Assembly (NCBI GenBank): GCA_011525695.1
Contig: WYBX01000052.1
Span: forward strand, 1 to 36,986
DNA from: Verrucomicrobiia bacterium
Lineage (GTDB): Bacteria > Verrucomicrobiota > Verrucomicrobiia > Opitutales > Opitutaceae
Length of the DNA stretch: 36,986 nucleotides
Reading direction: 5' to 3'
The first letter of the stretch is position 1, and every line of letters starts with the position of its first letter. Below, one piece after another: positions 1 to 9,415 of this stretch. The notes beneath the pieces were generated by a model. The model was given only the letters and a program-made list of their open reading frames with translations. It was not told the DNA's origin and did not search any database. Both the position numbers and the translations under genes were made by a program.

Positions 1-866
1 GTGAGATCGTCAATCGCGTTCATCGGGTCCAGCAAACGGGCCACCCTCGCAGACTCCCAGCACGTTTTCCGCGGCTGCGCGCACCAGCGCGCCTCATTTT
101 CGGAGCACAGTCTCCGAAAATGGCCGCCCCACCATTGCGTGAAAGCGTGGCCGTAACTCATCTTTTCACTTCGCCCCATCCGCTGCCGGCGCAGAAACAC
201 CGTCTGCACCCGCGCGTAGTCCTCCGCCGCCTTCGAAGTGAAACCGAGCGCGGGGTTGCCACTCGTGAAGCCGAGTCCCGGCCGCACGTGACGCTGGAAG
301 AAGCGTGGCTGCACCGTGACGTCGATCGCACGAAGCGCGACTTCACGGGTGCGCGGCACCACCGTGCCGAGCTCGCCCGGCCACAGCCAGCGAACGCCGA
401 GCGCGCGTTCGAGCCACTCGTACACGCCGAAGAGCGTCCCGGCCGAGGTGTCGCGATCTAGCGGATCGCCGGCTTCGTCGCGTCCCACAATGAACAGCGC
501 GTTGTCGGCGCTTCGTAACGTGAACGTCTCGCGCGGCAGTTTCTTTCCGTCGAGACCGGCACTGCGCGCCGCCTGCGTGTTGCCGACGTAAATCCTCGTA
601 GCAGTCGCCACACCGTCGAGCGCGTCTTCGTTGTGCACCGGCACCGTTGCGCCGCTCGCTTTCGCGAAATGCTCGCTGAGCTCCTGCGCAGCGTAGCGCT
701 CTACGGCGTTCGGCTGCGCGGGAAGCACAATGATCGAGACCGGACGGCTATTACGAACAAGCGCAGCGCCGGATTCAGCGCCGAGAGTGGAGAGTGCCAC
801 GCAGCCGAGCGCCACGCTGCTGAGGCAGCGGAGAAAAGTCGCTGAACGTGAAAGCGACTGACCCAT
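1..866 (-). pseudogene. DUF4838 protein, 5' part, disrupted near the window edge
   Basis: Reading the minus strand from the ATG at 866 gives an open frame to the window edge. It has a signal peptide (hydrophobic stretch ending near LSTLGAES), then a region closely resembling the DUF4838 protein at 20740-22713: both share VRWLxPGELGxVVPxT and a YGHAFxxWW-type motif. DUF4838 proteins are exported, carbohydrate-associated proteins of unknown activity; their N-terminus resembles the non-catalytic N-terminal domains of GH20/GH67 enzymes. Similarity stops after about 248 codons, exactly where the inverted repeat at 95-122 begins. The remaining ~40 codons (Arg/Cys/Trp-rich) do not match the expected continuation. 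I infer a truncated or interrupted gene. Since the window ends 120 bases later, a frameshift or small insertion with the gene resuming outside cannot be excluded. Confidence 0.7.
77..122. repeat. Double hairpin (REP-like palindromic element)
   Basis: There are two adjacent perfect inverted repeats. One has a 6-bp GC-only stem at 77-82/87-92 with a 4-nt loop. The other has an 11-bp stem at 95-105/112-122 with a 6-nt loop (arm CATTTTCGGAG). They lie exactly where the DUF4838 reading frame stops matching its paralogue. The paired layout resembles bacterial REP/BIME elements, but no second copy is visible in the window, so the family assignment is inference. Confidence 0.6.
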
Positions 867-1015
867 GCGGTTTGAGGTCAAGCCGCTCAACCTTTCAGTA
901 CTTAACTCCACGAACGAAGAGGTTTCAACTACGAGAGAACAGCGGATTCCGCTGGGAGTGATTGTTCCCGTCCGGAACAAAACGGGCTTTGCGGTTTGGA
1001 GCTGCATCGTTACGG
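867..1015. other. Short intergenic gap
   Basis: This 149-bp gap lies between the TBDT fragment and the DUF4838 start, both on the minus strand. It would hold the leader of the DUF4838 gene. I see no convincing -35/-10 pair, and the AAAAGTATCA element of the plus-strand units is absent on either strand. Confidence 0.4.
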
Positions 1016-1171
1016 CTAATTCCGCGGCATCTGCCGCTCCTCGTAGCTGCTGTTGTACCAGAGCTGGCCCGTCTCTTTGTCGACCAGCGAGGTCCAGACC
1101 GGCATGCGCTCGTTCAGATAGTCGAGCAGGTCCTGTGCAATCGCAGCCTGAATGGTTTCATTCTCGGTTAA
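1016..1171 (-). pseudogene. Fragment of a second TonB-dependent receptor
   Basis: This is a 51-codon piece in a different frame from the upstream receptor, ending in a stop at 1016-1018. It contains LNERMPVWTSLVDKETGQLW followed by YNSSYEE. That matches an internal barrel segment of the receptor at 15925 (IAERLPIWKSIVDPRTGELW then YNTRYEG). In a complete receptor this segment lies well before the C-terminus, yet here it directly follows the near-C-terminal sequence of another receptor. I read it as a deletion or recombination scar between two receptor genes. Confidence 0.7.
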
Positions 1172-4100
1172 GCGCCGACCGGTTGCAGGCGCGCATGGGA
1201 CTCCTGGAGATTGCGGACGTTGAGCTGGAAGCGGGCCCGCACCTTGTCGCCGAATAAACGCGTCTGGTAACTCGCGAAGGCGTCGAAATACGCGTGCGCC
1301 TTGTCCCAAACCGGCCGATTCGGATCGAGTTCCTCGGCGGCTTCGAGACTGCCGTTGATCGGCACGCCGTAGTAGCCGATGGCTCCCCTGCTTTCCCAGC
1401 GCATCCCGCCGCCGACGGCGAAATTGCGCAGGATCCGATGCTGGCTGATGCCGGCAAGCCGGTAACTGGTCGCGAGATTGAAATGCCATTCGCGGATTTG
1501 CGGACGCGCGGTGCCCCGGGTCGCACCGTCGATGCGCAGCGGCGTCGTGATATTGGCGGCGATGTAGCTTCGGGCCGTTTGCGCGCCCGCCGAGGGGAAT
1601 TCTCCGACATAACCGGTGTCGAGCCACTTGGCGCCCGTGCGCGGATCGATGATTGTCTCCCATTGTGGAAACCGCTGCGTGAGCCAGCTGAAATTGCTGG
1701 GCGATTGGGCACCGTCGATGGATTCGGCCCGCGTGACGTTGGCGCGGAGCGTCCAATAATCCGACGGGTTGAAGTTAAGTTCATATTCCTCGCCGCGCGC
1801 CTCGATGTTGGTCGTATCGGCGACCGTCACGCCGCTATACGCGTCCATATCCGCGGCGGTGAGGCCCATTATCTTGTAGACCTGGGCCTCACGGTCAGCG
1901 TCGGAGATCGAAGGATTGAGCTGGGTGATCCAGTTGCGCGCCTGGCGTTGGAGCGTGAACGCCTGGACGGTGCGGATATCAGCGAAATCGACCTGGAGCG
2001 TGCGATTGGCGATGTTGGTCCCCTGGCCGGCGCGGGAGTTCATCTGCCGCGTGGTGTAGTGGTTGGCGCGCAGCATGAACTTGCGACCGAGGCTGACAGT
2101 GAAGCCGTAATCCTTTCCGACGGATCCCGGATTGGGCAGCACGGCTTGGAGAATATTGATCGCGGGCGCGGCGGGCTTGAAGCTGTCGGAGCGATTATAG
2201 AAGAGACCCAGACCCTGAAGTACGGACGCGAGCCGGCCGGTCCAGCCGGGACGCTTGCGCGCGTTTTCGATGAAGCGCCAGTCGCGAAACGGCCGGAGCA
2301 CCGCACCGGTCGTTGATGTATCCCCTTCCCGGATATCCCAATCGCCCCGCCAGCCGTCCATTCTCGCGTAGTCGAAGTCGTAGCCGTTGGGCTGGAGGAA
2401 GACGCGGTTCTGGCGCTTGTCGCCAGACTGATCGGAGCGGCGCCCCAAGGTGGTGACCAGCCGGTTCCCAAAGAACGTGCTCTGCAGGACGACACCCTTG
2501 GTCTGGAGCAGGTTGAGGTTGGAGTTGGCGTTTTCGCCTGCGCTCGCCTCGGGGATGCCCGATTCGCCGAAGGTGGCGGGGTCCGTTACCCACCGGTTGG
2601 CCTGCGGATCGAACCAGGTGAAATCGTAGTTGCCGGCCTCGGCGCGCGAGGGCGCGTAATCGACATTCTGGCCGTTGGCGTCACCGACGTAATAGTGAAA
2701 GTACGGGCGCGTCGCCTGCTGTGAAACGGGGAAACCGTTCGCCGCTCCCTGGGCACCCTTCGGCTGGCCAGCCGGCGCGTAGACGGGGTGGTCCGAGATC
2801 ATCACATCACGAAAACGGTACACGTGATTCTTGCTCTTGCGTTCCTCATAGTAGCCGAGGAACTGCTGCCGGCCCAGCAGCCGCAGCCATTTCGATTTCT
2901 CCTTCGTCAGGTCGAGCACGTAGGCGAGTTGGGCGCGATAGCTATCGCGTTCGTAGGGCGTCTGCGACCAGACAGGCTCCGCGACGCCAAGGTAGGGTTT
3001 CAAATAAAACGGATTCGTCCGGCCATCGAGCAGCCGGCTGTTGGCATCGACATAAAGCACGCCGCTCGTGCCGACGGGATTGACGGAGCCGACGGTGGTG
3101 CGGCGGAGCCGGTCCGCATCCTCCCGCTGCCAGGCAAATTGAAAAGCGGCGGTGTTGCGCCCGGTGTCGAACAGATATTGTTCGAATTCCACGGTCGAGG
3201 TGGCGACCTCCTCCCGCTGATAATTCGGACCGGAAAGATTGATGTGCGCGTAATCGTAGATCGATCGATCGGAGACGCCGCGGATGATCGAAAAAAGCGG
3301 GCGGCCTTCGCGAACGGGTTCGGGCACGCTTTCGAGCAGCCGATTGATTCCGCCGGTATTGCTGGGACCGTTGGTGGCAGTGGCGAGGGGCAGCCGGCTG
3401 ATTTCCCAGAGCTGAATCCCGCCGTTGTCGACAAACAGGATGGGGCCGGCCCGATTCATGTTGGCCAGGCCGGCGGGATTGTTGGTGCCCGTGAAAGTCC
3501 TGGCGACTCCGTTAACCGTGGCCGTCTGGGTGATGGGATCCCACGTGGGACTTCCGGTTTCGCGCCAGTAGGAGACGCCATCGCGGGGCGTCATCGCGGT
3601 CGCGCGGGTTCCGTCGGCGAGGTAGGATTGAAAGGAGGCACGCAGCGTGGTCTTCTTAAACGGCTGAGCGCGGATCATGGCGTTGAGCCGGCGGGTGTTA
3701 TAGTTGGAAGGCTTCTGGGGAGCTTCGTCGTGCTGGTAGACGGCGCTCACGCGCGCGGCGAGCTTCCCCGGGATGAGGGGGCGACTGACGTCAAAGGACG
3801 TGCGCCACCCGCCGTTGTTATCGAAGCGCAGCTGCGTGGTGGTGTTCGCACGGTTGAGGTTGGCGGACGCCGCGACCATGTTCACGGTGCCGGAGCCTTC
3901 GCCCAGCCCGAAGATGCTGGAATTCGGACCGCGGCTGATCTCCACCGCATCGATGTCGATGGGATCGATCGGCACGCGGCCGCTGGTGGCGAACCCGCCG
4001 GGTCCGGCGGCATCACGCGCGTAGTTGAATTCCTGCGAAATTCGAAGTCGCGTCCATTCAGACACGGCACCCGGATCGCACTTGCGCTGAGTAACGACGA

Positions 4101-4230
4101 GAGCCGTTCTCTCCATGGGAGCGCGCCCATCCCTCGAACTGTTTCGCGTCGAGTTTGGCGGGCGGCGTGAGCTCCTCGGGTTTCGCTGCGTCTTCGGCCA
4201 GTCATTACGGCCGGGATCTTGCGCCGGCAT
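1168..4230 (-). pseudogene. TonB-dependent receptor, both ends truncated
   Basis: Outer-membrane TonB-dependent receptor of the verrucomicrobial SPFEV type. The second half of the plug is recognisable (SGRVPIDPIDIDAVEISRGP, then NSSIFGLGEGSGTVN), followed by a long barrel similar to the receptor at 15925. Missing are the signal peptide, the SPFEV motif and the first half of the plug. The first ~55 codons of this open frame (4230 to about 4065) look non-coding, while another frame over 4195-4062 has coding-like codon choice (EELTPPAKLDAKQFEGWA), probably debris of a different gene. At the 3' end the frame stops at RNLQESHARLQPVGA, about 25 residues before the expected C-terminal strand, and runs into the fragment at 1016-1171. 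It overlaps the permease end by 26 bp. It probably gives no working receptor. Confidence 0.8.
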
Positions 4231-5647
4231 CGGGCACGGACGGTTCCTTTGCCTCGAATTCTAGCACCCCCATTGGCCGGGTCAACCCACGGGTCCGGAC
4301 TACGAGATAGATGCAGCCGGCTGTGAGCCAGGCGCCACCCGCCATCTTCGCCACGGGCGACAAACTAATCCAGATCGCCAGGCAGAATAGGAACCCCAGA
4401 CTTGGCACGATGAGGTCCGCAAACATGCGGCGCTCCTGCCCCGCTGCGCGGCGAAACCAGCATTCACGCAGCGCTGCCAGATTGACACCCATGAATGCGA
4501 GAAAAGCGCCGAAGTTCAGCAGTTCCGCTGCGTACTGATAGGGCAACAGGAGCGCGCCGCACAGCGTCAACACGCCACTGGCGATTAGGTTGAACGTGGG
4601 GGTGGCAGTACCTGGACTCAGATAACCGAAGCCACGGCGCGGCAGCATGCGATCGCGGCCCATCCGAAATAGGAGACGCGCAAGGGCCGCCTGACCAGCC
4701 ATCCCGCTCCCCACGCATGCCAGGATGAGCACAATGCCCATCGCTTGGAACAACGCATCGCCGCCGACGCGCTGCGTCACGTCCATGAACGCCGTTTCGA
4801 TGTTCGGAAAACTATCGTAGTCCGGCCAGGCGAGTTGCCCCAGATACACTTCGACGACACTGAATACTCCGGTCAGGATGCAGACGAGGACGGTGGCAAT
4901 CGGCACGCTGCGTCGCGGATCCTTTACTTCCTCCGCCAGCGTGGTGACGCCATCGAAGCCGATATACGTCAGCGCGGCGAGGGACGTTGCCGACGCGATC
5001 GCCGTCCACTTGAATGTCTCCGGATCGTAAAACGGCCGCGTCGACCACAACGCGTCGGCACCGCTCCTGTTCACGACGAAGCGGATGGCAAGTGCGACGA
5101 ACGCGGCGATGACGACGCACATGACGGTGAGCAGCGCGGCGTTCATCCGCGCGGTGGCTCGAATCCCACGTAGATTGAGCAACGTCACCATACCCGAAGT
5201 AAGCACGACCCACGCGGCGTAGGGAATGGCCGGAAGCAGCCGCTCTAACGTCAGCGAGCAAAACACGACGTTGAGCAACGGGATGACCAGATAATCGAGA
5301 AACATGGCCCAGCCGGTCAGGAATCCAAGCCGCGGACCGAGCCCCCGCCCGACATAGATGTATGCAGATCCAGCCGAGGGATGCAGGGCGGCCATGCGGC
5401 CATAGCTGAATGCGGTAAAACTCATCGCGACCATCGCGATGAGAATGGTGGTCGCGACGTGCCCGTGTGAAATCTGCGCCGCCAGCCCGAAGATTCCGAC
5501 CGGCGCGATCGGCTGGATCAGAATGAGTCCGTAAATGACAAGGTCCCGGATCGTAAGCACCCGGCGCAGTTGCGGCGCGCCGCCGCCCGGCGACAGCGGG
5601 GTCGGAGAAGCAAAGCCCGCTGCATCAGGCGGCGCGGTCGGATTCAT
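4205..5647 (-). CDS. APC-superfamily amino acid/polyamine permease
   Basis: 480 residues, about 12 hydrophobic segments, no signal peptide. After a Pro/Ala/Gly-rich cytoplasmic start, the first membrane segment (DLVIYGLILIQPIAPVGIFG) and the second (FSYGRMAALHPSAGSAYIYV) are typical of the amino acid-polyamine-organocation family: the GxxxI/P-rich helix 1 and the 'P-x-AGSxYxY' helix 2. YIGFDGVTTLAEEVKDPRR is the conserved helix 6-loop motif. It would sit in the inner membrane and import an amino acid or amine by cation symport or exchange; the substrate cannot be read from sequence. It is the only intact gene of the left flank. Its start codon abuts a remnant AraC gene on the other strand. 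It ends inside the ORF of the TBDT pseudogene, so the two may once have been co-transcribed. The ribosome-binding site is weak. Confidence 0.9.
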   Translation of the reverse strand: MNPTAPPDAAGFASPTPLSPGGGAPQLRRVLTIRDLVIYGLILIQPIAPVGIFGLAAQISHGHVATTILIAMVAMSFTAFSYGRMAALHPSAGSAYIYVGRGLGPRLGFLTGWAMFLDYLVIPLLNVVFCSLTLERLLPAIPYAAWVVLTSGMVTLLNLRGIRATARMNAALLTVMCVVIAAFVALAIRFVVNRSGADALWSTRPFYDPETFKWTAIASATSLAALTYIGFDGVTTLAEEVKDPRRSVPIATVLVCILTGVFSVVEVYLGQLAWPDYDSFPNIETAFMDVTQRVGGDALFQAMGIVLILACVGSGMAGQAALARLLFRMGRDRMLPRRGFGYLSPGTATPTFNLIASGVLTLCGALLLPYQYAAELLNFGAFLAFMGVNLAALRECWFRRAAGQERRMFADLIVPSLGFLFCLAIWISLSPVAKMAGGAWLTAGCIYLVVRTRGLTRPMGVLEFEAKEPSVPDAGARSRP

Positions 5648-5767
5648 GGCTCAAACTTGAACGATCCGGCCAACTTGTCCAACTTCAACCGGCAGTTCCT
5701 AAGACTGAAAGGTCTAAGCCCGCGACAATTCCGCGATCGGATACATTCAAGCATGGGTCAGGCTTGA
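5648..5767 (+). pseudogene. AraC-family regulator, last ~40 codons only
   Basis: The plus frame ending with TGA at 5765-5767 reads LNDPANLSNFNRQFLRLKGL then SPRQFRDRI. This is the signature end of the second helix-turn-helix of AraC/XylS regulators (GF-x-D-x-SNFNRxF...G-x-SPxxFR). The rest of the DNA-binding domain and the whole sensor domain are absent; upstream, the sequence is the permease gene in the opposite direction, whose ATG lies at 5645-5647. The regulator therefore survives only as a tail. It lies about 310 bp before the first shared promoter element, so it may be the ruined regulator of the neighbouring TBDT unit (inference). Confidence 0.7.
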
Positions 5768-6076
5768 AATGGTCGGCAAGCGCTGCTGTGACCGCGGCTC
5801 GAGCCGGGCCGGGCGCTGCTCGATGTCGGCAGGTGTTGGGGATTCGAGGCGACACCCGCTGTGCGCAATCGAGCCCCAGGCTATCCACGCCGGTGGCGGA
5901 GCTGAAGGATCGCGGCCGGAAAAAGTATCGGAATCAGGTGAGTGTCGCTCGTGGTCATGCGCGCGGTGTTCTGCTCGTTGGAAGGATTCCAGAATGACAT
6001 TTGATGCGGACCGCTTCGCCTCATTCCATTCAATCTCAATACGCGAGACCGCGTGCGGTCAGGGTTTCTGTGGCAG
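5768..6076. other. Intergenic region with a half-matching promoter element
   Basis: No convincing gene is seen. AAAAGTATC recurs at 5921-5929, followed by AATCAG one base out of register with the full element at 6077, but without the downstream GTAG. A near-palindrome GACCGC-GT-GCGGTC lies at 6047-6060, just upstream of the full element. Either could be an accessory regulator site; neither is proven. Confidence 0.35.
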
Positions 6077-6134
6077 AAAAGTATCAATAATCAGAGGAAA
6101 CCGTGTAGCTGCTCCCGCAGCATTGGCATAGATT
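6077..6134 (+). promoter_or_regulatory. Shared promoter element, copy A
   Basis: A 32-nt element at 6077-6108 starts with AAAAGTATCA and ends with GTGTAG. Twenty bases later a -10-like TAGATT lies at 6129-6134. The arrangement is repeated with identical spacing at 9348 and 15778; 20 of 32 columns are identical in all three. No TTGACA-like -35 is present at the normal spacing, which suggests activator-dependent initiation. It precedes the TBDT start by about 160 bp. Confidence 0.75.
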
Positions 6135-6296
6135 GCCCACGATCCGACCAGCGTGTCTTGTACACTACAATGCTTCCCGCCACCGATGCACCTTTCGCGA
6201 ACAGCCGCCGTTGGCGAATGGCCGCACGGGTGCCCGCCGCGGGCGGCGGAACGGTGCGTTCGTCCTCTGCTCAACCACCACCAACCCACACCACTG

Positions 6297-9191
6297 ATGC
6301 ATCCACAGAAAATCGTCTCCCGCGCCATCGTATCCTATAGTTCATTACGGTCGCTGGCGGCCCGATTTTCGCTTGGCCTTTGCCTCGCCGGAACGCTTGG
6401 CGCCCAAGTCGCGCCGGCTCCAAGTCCTGCGAAGCCCCAAGAGCAGCCCATCGAGCTGAGCCCCTTCGTAGTCGATGAGTCCAACGATGTCGGCTATCTG
6501 GCCAACAACACCCTTGCCGGCAGCCGGTTGAACACCCGGTTGAAGGACACGCCGGCATCGATCTCCGTTTTCACTCCGGAATTCCTCGAGGATCTCAGTG
6601 CCTTCCGTCTCGAGGAGGCGATGCAATACGCGGTTAACACGGAATTCTGGGACGATGACGACCGCTCAGCTCTCACCGGCAACGGCGTCTTCAGCAGCTA
6701 TCAGGATTACCGCGTGCGCGGCCTCAATACCAGTCGGGCACGCAACTACTTTCCGACTTCGGAGATTCCGACCGAGTCGGGCCTGATTGGGCGAATCGAG
6801 GACTCGCGCGGCCCGAATGCGGTGGTGTTCGGCATTGGCTCGCCCGGAGGTATCATCAATGTCAGTACGAAACAGGCGTTGTTCGGGCGGGACTTCCGGC
6901 GGGTTTCACTGACCGTCGGAAGCTTCGACGAATACCGCACCGCGCTGGATTGGAACCAGCCCTTGATCAAGGGTAAGCTGGCGGCCAGGTTGAACCTGAT
7001 TTACAACGATTCCCAATCGTTCCGGCATTGGGAGTTCGAGGAGCACGTCCGGGCGCATATCGCACTGGGCTACCGCATCACGGACCGGACCACGTTGCGA
7101 CTGGAATTCGAGCGCGGACGGGTGAACTCGAATCGTGCCGTCAGCTTCAATCTACTCGACATGGGCGCAGTGGCGTTTGTCGAAGCGGGGCGCCCGACGT
7201 TCACCAGCCGGAACGCGGGGATGCAATTGGACTTCATCGAAGCAAGCCCGAATCGTCCCTTCGTAATCTATTACGCCAACAACGGTACCGTCTACAACGA
7301 GGGTCGCAATAACTTCAGCTCGATGATAACCGCGGGCGGTGAGAATGCGATTCAGGATCGCAGTTTGGTCGACTTCTCCGTCAACCATGGTGGTCCGGCG
7401 CAAAACCGGGAGTCGTATTTCAGCGTGCTAACGGCTTTTTTCGAGCACCAGTTGACTGACAATACCTTCATGGAGATCGGCTTCGATCACCGGGAGCACA
7501 AGTTTGACTTCCGCGACCCACGCGGTGCGCGCCGAGAGTTCTTCGGCGACGCAAACGCGCTCCGGGCTGACGGCACGCCCAATCCATTCGCCGGACGGCT
7601 CTACCTGCAGGCCCAGTGGCTCCGCGGTTATCGCTTCAACGACGGCAACACCGGTCGCGCCATAATTTCGCACGACCTCGACTTTGGAAAGTGGGGCGAG
7701 TTCCGGCTCGGCGGCTACGGTGAATACGACAAGAGCTTTCTCAACATTGGCAGCTTCGAAGAAATGTGGGTGGACGCCGCGACCGGCCTGCCGCCCTTCC
7801 ACCCCAATCCGAACGACGCGCGGAACGACGTCCACCGCCGTACCTATGTCACCGAGGGCGACTGGGCGAGCTATAGTGTTAGCGGTCCTATCGGCGATGG
7901 GGGGCTGCTGGAGAATGTCCATGATCCCATCACCGGTCAGACGCTGAATTCAGTCTGGATGCAAAGCGGCGGTCCCCGCGAGGTTTACACCACGCTCAAG
8001 TCCGCCATGGTCGTAGTGCAAGGTCGCTGGTTCAACGATCGGCTGATTGCGGCCGGTGGGTTGCGGCGCGATGAATTCGCCGAGAAGACGGTCGGACGCT
8101 CTCGAGATCCGGTAACGCAGATCTGGCAGCTCGAGCGGGATCCGGCGCTCGCCGAGGCAGACGCGGGTCAGAACAGCGCCATCGGACGGACGAAGACGTT
8201 CGGTCTCGTCTACCATGTGACGCCGAAGATCTCGCTCTATTACAACTTGGCGGACAATGTTTCCGTGCCCTCCGCCGGCGCCCTCATGCTGCATCTGTCC
8301 GGCGATCCCGCCTTGGGGGCGGTGCCGGTGCCGAAGCCGGTTGGTAAAGGCGTCGATTACGGCATCGGGTTTAGTCTCCTGGATGATCGCCTCTATGTTC
8401 GTGGGACGTGGTACACCACTGAGGGCAAGGATCAGAGCGTCACGTCTCCCTCGAGGGTCAGGGGTGCCAACGAACGGATCATGGACACGCTGTTCGAGGC
8501 CGGGCTCATCACCCAGGCGGTCCGCGACGCGCGCACGAATGTCGGCGCCGACGGACTTTTCGGCCACAAGACGACGGGCGTGGAACTGCAGGTCACCGGG
8601 AACGTGACGCCTAACTGGCGGATTACCGCCGGTTATTCGTACTCCGATCCGGTCGAGAATTACCGCTTCTCGGAATGGATCGCCTGGGAGGAAATTAACC
8701 GGCAATTCCTGGCGAGCCTCGGGCCAGGCGTCATGAACCTCGTGACCGAAGCGGGACGCACCATCGGCGCGGAGCTCGAAGACGAGATTCGAGACGCCAT
8801 GGAGGAAAACACCGCCGCCGTGGGAGTCGGAAAATTTGGAAGCCGCCACCACAAGGTCAGCCTGTTCACGCGGTACAATTTTACGTCCGAGAAGCTGAAG
8901 GGCTTGTATGTCGGAGGCGGCTATCGGCATCAGTCGAAGATGTTCGTCGGGACCGACCTCGACGGGAACAGCCTCTACGGACGCTCATACTGGAGCATGG
9001 ACGCAATGGCCGGCTACACGCTTCGGAACCTCGGTTTCTTTCCCGATATCAAGCTCCAGTTGAACGTCCGGAACGTCTTCGACGACCGCGAACCGCTCGT
9101 CCTGCGGTACATGACTGACAACCGCAGCGTGCTGCGTGAACGAATCATGGCGCCGCGGACCTGGCGGCTGAGTGCCAGCTTCGAGTTCTGA
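6297..9191 (+). CDS. TonB-dependent receptor (unit A)
   Basis: Outer-membrane receptor for TonB-driven uptake of a bulky substrate, 964 residues from the ATG at 6297. I prefer this start because a signal peptide follows (LRSLAARFSLGLCLAGTLGA); the frame is open further upstream, to 6153, but that part lacks protein-like character and lies in the leader. The mature N-terminus carries SPFVV (residues 55-59), the counterpart of the SPFEV motif of this receptor class. The plug follows: NTLAGSRLNTRLKDTPASIS, then DYRVRGLN and SRGPNAVVFGIGSPGGIIN. The barrel runs to the C-terminal strand (TWRLSASFEF), with the usual LQLNVRNVFDD before it. It is complete, unlike the three other receptors here. It is the only gene between promoter copies A and B. 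No SusD-like partner is adjacent, as is common in this phylum. The ligand is unknown. Confidence 0.92.
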   Translation: MHPQKIVSRAIVSYSSLRSLAARFSLGLCLAGTLGAQVAPAPSPAKPQEQPIELSPFVVDESNDVGYLANNTLAGSRLNTRLKDTPASISVFTPEFLEDLSAFRLEEAMQYAVNTEFWDDDDRSALTGNGVFSSYQDYRVRGLNTSRARNYFPTSEIPTESGLIGRIEDSRGPNAVVFGIGSPGGIINVSTKQALFGRDFRRVSLTVGSFDEYRTALDWNQPLIKGKLAARLNLIYNDSQSFRHWEFEEHVRAHIALGYRITDRTTLRLEFERGRVNSNRAVSFNLLDMGAVAFVEAGRPTFTSRNAGMQLDFIEASPNRPFVIYYANNGTVYNEGRNNFSSMITAGGENAIQDRSLVDFSVNHGGPAQNRESYFSVLTAFFEHQLTDNTFMEIGFDHREHKFDFRDPRGARREFFGDANALRADGTPNPFAGRLYLQAQWLRGYRFNDGNTGRAIISHDLDFGKWGEFRLGGYGEYDKSFLNIGSFEEMWVDAATGLPPFHPNPNDARNDVHRRTYVTEGDWASYSVSGPIGDGGLLENVHDPITGQTLNSVWMQSGGPREVYTTLKSAMVVVQGRWFNDRLIAAGGLRRDEFAEKTVGRSRDPVTQIWQLERDPALAEADAGQNSAIGRTKTFGLVYHVTPKISLYYNLADNVSVPSAGALMLHLSGDPALGAVPVPKPVGKGVDYGIGFSLLDDRLYVRGTWYTTEGKDQSVTSPSRVRGANERIMDTLFEAGLITQAVRDARTNVGADGLFGHKTTGVELQVTGNVTPNWRITAGYSYSDPVENYRFSEWIAWEEINRQFLASLGPGVMNLVTEAGRTIGAELEDEIRDAMEENTAAVGVGKFGSRHHKVSLFTRYNFTSEKLKGLYVGGGYRHQSKMFVGTDLDGNSLYGRSYWSMDAMAGYTLRNLGFFPDIKLQLNVRNVFDDREPLVLRYMTDNRSVLRERIMAPRTWRLSASFEF

Positions 9192-9347
9192 CTGACGGAG
9201 GCGTGCCTCTGGCAGTGGGATCGAGGGTTACTTCCGGAATCGTTTCCATACGGAGCTACTTCCCGCGGCTTCCTTTAAGTCCCCTGTGTGGGCATGTGAA
9301 CGCGGCGAACTCGGCCGGCGTCACTACCGATTCGCTCCGGTGGTCGG

Positions 9348-9405
9348 AAAAGTATCAATCTTCAACCGGAAGCGGGTAGCCGTAGCCGTGCGCCGCAGTT
9401 ATCCT
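9348..9405 (+). promoter_or_regulatory. Shared promoter element, copy B
   Basis: The 32-nt element lies at 9348-9379 (AAAAGTATCA ... GGGTAG) and a -10-like TATCCT follows after 20 nt at 9400-9405. A start point near 9412 would leave almost no leader before the ATG at 9416. The true start of the next gene may therefore lie further downstream, or that ATG may be read leaderless. Confidence 0.72.
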
Positions 9406-9415
9406 TCCGCGACCC

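Noticed and set aside
2788..4170. Plus-strand open frame of 460 codons through the TBDT pseudogene
   Set aside because: Mirror of receptor codons; no domain recognised.
5764..6131. Short plus frames (77 and 120 codons) upstream of the unit A TBDT
   Set aside because: Overlapping frames of poor composition in the region holding the promoter; no ribosome-binding site or motif.
6077..6296. Conserved element and leader considered as a riboswitch
   Set aside because: The conserved part lies upstream of the predicted -10 and would not be transcribed; no shared structure is visible in the leaders.
7950..8930. Minus-strand frame of 326 codons in the intact TBDT
   Set aside because: Shadow of the receptor; no independent evidence.
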